DNA from: UBA11346 sp038318565
GTDB lineage: Bacteria; Planctomycetota; UBA11346
DNA length: 17,041 nucleotides
Direction: 5' to 3'
NCBI GenBank assembly: GCA_038318565.1
Contig: JBBQCI010000081.1
Location: forward strand, 1 to 17,041
Every line of letters begins with the position of its first letter. Position 1 is the stretch's first letter. Position numbers and translations under genes: made by a program. Under the pieces are notes generated by a model that made no database searches, was not told where the DNA came from, and was given only the letters and a program-made list of their open reading frames with translations. Below, one piece after another: positions 14,223-17,041 of this stretch.

Positions 14223-15047
14223 TCAGACCATCATCTTGCGTACCTGCGCAGAAAGCAGGTCAATGAGGACGACCGTGATGACGATAATGATCAGGACAGC
14301 ACAGGCCTGGCCGTAGTAGAAGCTGGACATGAGGTCGTGCAGCGCCATGCCGATGCCGCCGGCCCCGACGATGCCGATGACGGTGGCCGAGCGCACGTTC
14401 GATTCGAAGCGGTAGAGCGTGTAGCTGACCCACAACGGCAGGACCTGCGGGATGACGCCATAGCAGATCTCGGCGAGGTGCGAGCCGCCGGTGGCGCGCA
14501 CGCCTTCGACTGGGCGCGGGTCGATCGCCTCGACTACTTCGCTGAACAGCTTGGCGAGGATGCCGGTGGTGTGAACGAACAGGGCAAGCACGCCTGCGAA
14601 GGGTCCGAGACCGACCGCGACGATGAAGAGCAGGGCGAAGATCAGTTCATTGATTGCTCGCGCGGCATCCATCAGGCGGCGCACCGGCTGATGCACCCAC
14701 CATGGCGTGAGATTGGCTGCTGACAGCAGGCCGAAGGGGATGGCGGCGAGGACAGCGAGGAAGGTGCCCCACAATGCGATGTGCACTGTGACGATCATCT
14801 CCTTCACGTAGTAGCGCCAGTCGTGGAACTCGGCCGGGAAGAAGTCCGAGGTGAGCTTCGCGATGTTGCCGGAGTGCCATACCAGTTCGAGCGGACGCAT
14901 CTCCGCCCCGAACCAGGCCCACACCATCAGGGCAGCAAAACCAGCGAGCAGGCCCCAGCGCAGCAAGGCGGCACCTGCCGAACGGGGCGCGCGCAGGCGG
15001 GTGGAGATGGCTTCGGACGCGGGCAAGGGCAGGGATAACGGGCTCAT
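14223..15047 (-). CDS. phnE: Phosphonate ABC transporter, permease subunit
   Basis: 274 residues, an inner-membrane permease that dimerises and binds PhnC. Hydrophobic segments lie at about 25-46, 84-110, 131-165, 219-235 and 248-265. The coupling (EAA) loop is at about 168-202 (EAIDPRPVEGVRATGG, then VIPQVLP). Phrases such as PWWVHQPVRRLMDAARAINE, VGLGPFAGVLALF and LYRFESNVRSATV match the E. coli PhnE type closely. The ATG at 15047 is the first possible start after an in-frame stop, yet it is preceded by a C-rich stretch with no Shine-Dalgarno sequence and by a strong hairpin (15065-15091). It is the last gene of phnCDE; the next gene is convergent, so no C-P lyase gene follows. Confidence 0.95.
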   Translation of the reverse strand: MSPLSLPLPASEAISTRLRAPRSAGAALLRWGLLAGFAALMVWAWFGAEMRPLELVWHSGNIAKLTSDFFPAEFHDWRYYVKEMIVTVHIALWGTFLAVLAAIPFGLLSAANLTPWWVHQPVRRLMDAARAINELIFALLFIVAVGLGPFAGVLALFVHTTGILAKLFSEVVEAIDPRPVEGVRATGGSHLAEICYGVIPQVLPLWVSYTLYRFESNVRSATVIGIVGAGGIGMALHDLMSSFYYGQACAVLIIIVITVVLIDLLSAQVRKMMV

Positions 15048-15064
15048 CGGTGGGGGGTGCCACC

Positions 15065-15091
15065 CCGACGCCGCCGATCCGGCGACGTCGG
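15065..15091 (-). promoter_or_regulatory. Strong hairpin between phnD and phnE
   Basis: On the minus strand, CCGACGTCGCCG and CGGCGGCGTCGG pair over 12 bp (one U-G wobble) around a 3-nt loop. The stem begins 12 bases after the phnD stop and ends 17 bases before the phnE ATG. There is no T-run, so it is more likely a 3'-end-protecting or attenuating structure than a full terminator. A smaller 5-bp hairpin can form directly before the ATG (GGGGT/ACCCC). Confidence 0.55.
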
Positions 15092-15103
15092 CGTGGCGTT
15101 AAT

Positions 15104-16066
15104 TCATTTGACGGAGATCTTCTTCAGCGCATCGAGTTGCGCCGCCAGTTCGTCGAGCTTCTTCTTACGCTCTTCAGCCGACAGCTTCTCGTCCTTCTCA
15201 GTCTCGGCCTTCTTCTTGGCGATCTCAAGTTCGCGGATCGGGATCAACTGATTGTTGTCGGACGCGCGGAAGGCCGACCATTTGAATTTCGCCAGTTTCT
15301 CTTTCTCGGCCGGAGTCTTGCCGTAGGTCAGGAAGAAGTCGCGCACCTTGGTCTTCATCGCCTCGGGCAGGTCCTTGCGCCAGGCCATTGGGTCGCTGGG
15401 GATCAGCGTCGACTTCCAGACGATGCGCAGTTGTGCGACTTTGTCAGGCTGGCTGGTGGCCATGCGGTCGTAGACGTCGCTCGCCAGGGTGGCGGCATCG
15501 ACTTGCTTGTTGACCACAGCCAAGGCATTGGCCTCGTGCTTGGCGTTGGTGACGCGTTTGAAGGTCTTCTGCGGGTCGATGCCACGCTGGGCGAAGATGT
15601 AGTAGCCGGGAACCAGGGTTCCCGAGGTGCTCTGCGGATCGCCTAGGCTGAAGGTCAATTCAGCACCTTTGGCGAGAACCTCCTCGATGCTCTTGAACGG
15701 GCTGTCCTTGTTCACCACGACGTAGGAGTAGTAACCCTCCTGGCCTTCGAGGTTGACCACCTTGCTGAATACCTCGGCATCCGAGCGATCGACGGCGGTA
15801 ATGGCACTCTTGTTGCCATACCAAGCGATGTCGACCTTCTTGAAGCGCATCGCTTCGATGACACCAGCGTATTCCGAGGCGAAGAAGGCCCTGACCGGGA
15901 CACCAACGGCCTTGGACATGTCTTCCAGGAAGGGGTCCCAGGTCGGCTTCAGGCTGACCGTCGACTCGGTGGCGATGATGCCGAAGTTGAGCTCCTTGAG
16001 CTCATCGGCGGCGGTGACGAGGCTGGCCGAGACGGCCAGAGCGAGCGTAGCGATGGTGCGGAACAC
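15104..16066 (-). CDS. phnD: Phosphonate ABC transporter, substrate-binding protein
   Basis: 320 residues, periplasmic. A signal peptide (VFRTIATLALAVSASLVTAA) is followed by FGIIATESTV (28-37), AWYGNKSA (81-88), DPQSTSGTLVPGYY (143-156) and NAKHEANALAV (174-184), the phosphonate-contacting signatures of E. coli-type PhnD; H177 falls in the last. The Lys/Glu-rich helical C-terminus (about 280-320) matches the C-terminal helix of E. coli PhnD in character and position. The start is GTG at 16066, chosen for the signal peptide and a GGAG six bases upstream; the open frame runs further but overlaps phnC. It lies 17 bases after phnC. 2-Aminoethylphosphonate and related alkylphosphonates are the usual ligands of this type; specificity here is inferred. 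Confidence 0.95.
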   Translation of the reverse strand: MFRTIATLALAVSASLVTAADELKELNFGIIATESTVSLKPTWDPFLEDMSKAVGVPVRAFFASEYAGVIEAMRFKKVDIAWYGNKSAITAVDRSDAEVFSKVVNLEGQEGYYSYVVVNKDSPFKSIEEVLAKGAELTFSLGDPQSTSGTLVPGYYIFAQRGIDPQKTFKRVTNAKHEANALAVVNKQVDAATLASDVYDRMATSQPDKVAQLRIVWKSTLIPSDPMAWRKDLPEAMKTKVRDFFLTYGKTPAEKEKLAKFKWSAFRASDNNQLIPIRELEIAKKKAETEKDEKLSAEERKKKLDELAAQLDALKKISVK

Positions 16067-16083
16067 GGTGTTCTCCGGGGTTG

Positions 16084-16965
16084 TCAGGCAGTGAGTGCTG
16101 GTTCGAGTTCGCTGGTCGGGACGGCTGACGGCTGGGACAGCGCGCCGGCGACATCGTCGCCGCCAGCGGCGTGGAACTCCCCGCCATAGATCGAGCGCAG
16201 AGTGTCGATGCATAGGCCTTTGGCGGGGCCGTCGTAAACCACCGATCCGGCGCGCAGGGCCACCACCCGGCTGCAGAAGCGCACCGCCCAATCGATCTGG
16301 TGCAGCGAGACGACCACGGTCGCGCCATCTTCGCGGTTGATGCGCGCGAAGGACTCCATGACCATGCGGCACGAGCCGGGGTCGAGGCTGGCGATCGGCT
16401 CGTCGCCCAGAATCAGCCCGGGCCGCTGGACCAGCGCGCGGGCGATGGCAGCGCGCTGCTGCTGTCCCCCCGAGAGCGTGCTGCTGCGCTGCCACGCCTG
16501 CTCCAGGATACCGACCCGGTCGAGTGCCTGCAGGGCGGCAAGACGTTCGGCTTCGGTGAACGTGCCGGTGATGACGCGCCAGGTCGGAATGCGGCTGATC
16601 ATGCCGACCAGCACGTTGGTGATCACCGGCAGCCGGTCGGTCAGATTGAACTGCTGGAAGACCATGCCGATGCCGGAGCGGGTTGAACGGATGTCTTTGG
16701 CCAACCGGCCACCTTGTTGAACCAATCGGTCACCCACTTCAATCGGGCCGCTGCCGGGATCGGCAGTCAACAGACCGGCGAGCATGCGCAGCAGCGTCGA
16801 CTTGCCCGAGCCGGAAGGACCGATCAGCGCGACCATCTCGCCGGGGGCGATGTGCAGACTGACTCCGCGCAATGCCAGACGGATTCCACCGCCGGTGCGG
16901 AAGGACCGCGACACGTTGGCTAAGGTGACCGAGCTGGCATCGAGTCGTCGAGTTGTAGTCGCCAT
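16084..16965 (-). CDS. phnC: Phosphonate ABC transporter, ATP-binding subunit
   Basis: 293 residues, a cytosolic ATPase. Walker A GPSGSGKST (49-57), Q-loop at Q104 (VFQQFN), signature LSGGQQQR (164-171), Walker B LILGDEP (184-190), D-loop SLDP (193-196) and switch H222 (SLHQ) are all intact. The LHQIDWA and DEPIASLDP phrases are typical of PhnC rather than other importers. An extra C-terminal tail of about 30 residues (after the IYGGEFH segment) is Ala/Pro/Ser-rich. The frame is open to 17031, but the ATG at 16965 has GGAGG four bases upstream and gives the family N-terminus. First gene of phnC-phnD-phnE. The 76 bases between this start and the window end show no recognisable promoter or Pho box. 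Confidence 0.95.
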   Translation of the reverse strand: MATTTRRLDASSVTLANVSRSFRTGGGIRLALRGVSLHIAPGEMVALIGPSGSGKSTLLRMLAGLLTADPGSGPIEVGDRLVQQGGRLAKDIRSTRSGIGMVFQQFNLTDRLPVITNVLVGMISRIPTWRVITGTFTEAERLAALQALDRVGILEQAWQRSSTLSGGQQQRAAIARALVQRPGLILGDEPIASLDPGSCRMVMESFARINREDGATVVVSLHQIDWAVRFCSRVVALRAGSVVYDGPAKGLCIDTLRSIYGGEFHAAGGDDVAGALSQPSAVPTSELEPALTA

Positions 16966-17041
16966 GCGTCCTCCATGTCTTTCGGGCTGGACGTGCACGC
17001 TGGACGGAATGGCGAACGTGGCGTGAATCACCCGAGAAGCG

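Noticed and set aside
15104..15230. Lys/Glu-rich C-terminal tail of PhnD as a novel added domain
   Set aside because: E. coli PhnD, as I recall it, also ends in a charged helical segment at this position, so the tail is a family feature.
16067..16495. Long N-terminal extension of phnD in frame
   Set aside because: It lies antisense-free but inside phnC on the same strand in another frame; the signal peptide and Shine-Dalgarno place the start at the GTG at 16066.

Overview
The window is about 17 kb of GC-rich bacterial chromosome with 16 protein-coding genes that I can support. I see no tRNA, rRNA, CRISPR array, IS element or phage gene. Several features suggest a Gram-negative of the Planctomycetes/Verrucomicrobia (PVC) group. 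These are a secreted protein with a C-terminal NPCBM domain, a DUF4388/GYF_2 protein fused to an HlyD-like module, a planctomycete-style secreted protein of unknown function, a GCTGAAG heptamer array of a kind I associate with such genomes, and many genes without a clear Shine-Dalgarno sequence. The assignment is an inference and only moderately secure.

Left part (1-5217). Positions 1-235 hold no gene, only hairpins beyond the end of a bacteriohemerythrin gene (236-634, minus). Divergent from it is an orphan gene (815-1240, plus). Convergent with that orphan are a small ribbon-helix-helix-like protein (1301-1567, minus) and, upstream of it, the most unusual gene here: a 1194-residue single-pass membrane protein (1633-5217, minus) combining DUF4388, GYF_2, a long coiled coil, a Pro/Met/Gln linker, one transmembrane helix and an HlyD-like periplasmic adaptor.

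Middle part (5218-12652). Two small plus-strand genes of unknown function (5432-5668 and 5815-6165) are followed by a membrane-anchored alpha/beta hydrolase (6197-7069). The hydrolase overlaps tail-to-tail with hypoxanthine phosphoribosyltransferase (7034-7570, minus). That gene is coupled to an upstream exported protein with a long Ala/Pro/Glu repeat tail (7575-8375). Next come a two-gene minus-strand operon of an esterase and a SrlD/RhaD-like short-chain dehydrogenase (9372-10118 and 8550-9368), divergent from queF (10231-10758). A heptamer array follows queF, then a pirin-family quercetinase-like gene (10856-11554) with a consensus -10 promoter element.

Right part (11579-17041). Two signal-peptide proteins are transcribed divergently from a 75-bp gap: the NPCBM protein (11579-12652, minus) and a 493-residue protein (12728-14209, plus). 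The window ends with a phosphonate ABC importer operon on the minus strand, phnC-phnD-phnE (16965 down to 14223). A strong 12-bp hairpin sits between phnD and phnE. No C-P lyase gene is visible, and the DNA upstream of phnC is cut off by the window edge.

No intergenic stretch exceeds about 240 bases. The longest (1-235, 635-814, 5218-5431, 8376-8549, 10119-10230) contain only the hairpins and palindromes listed.
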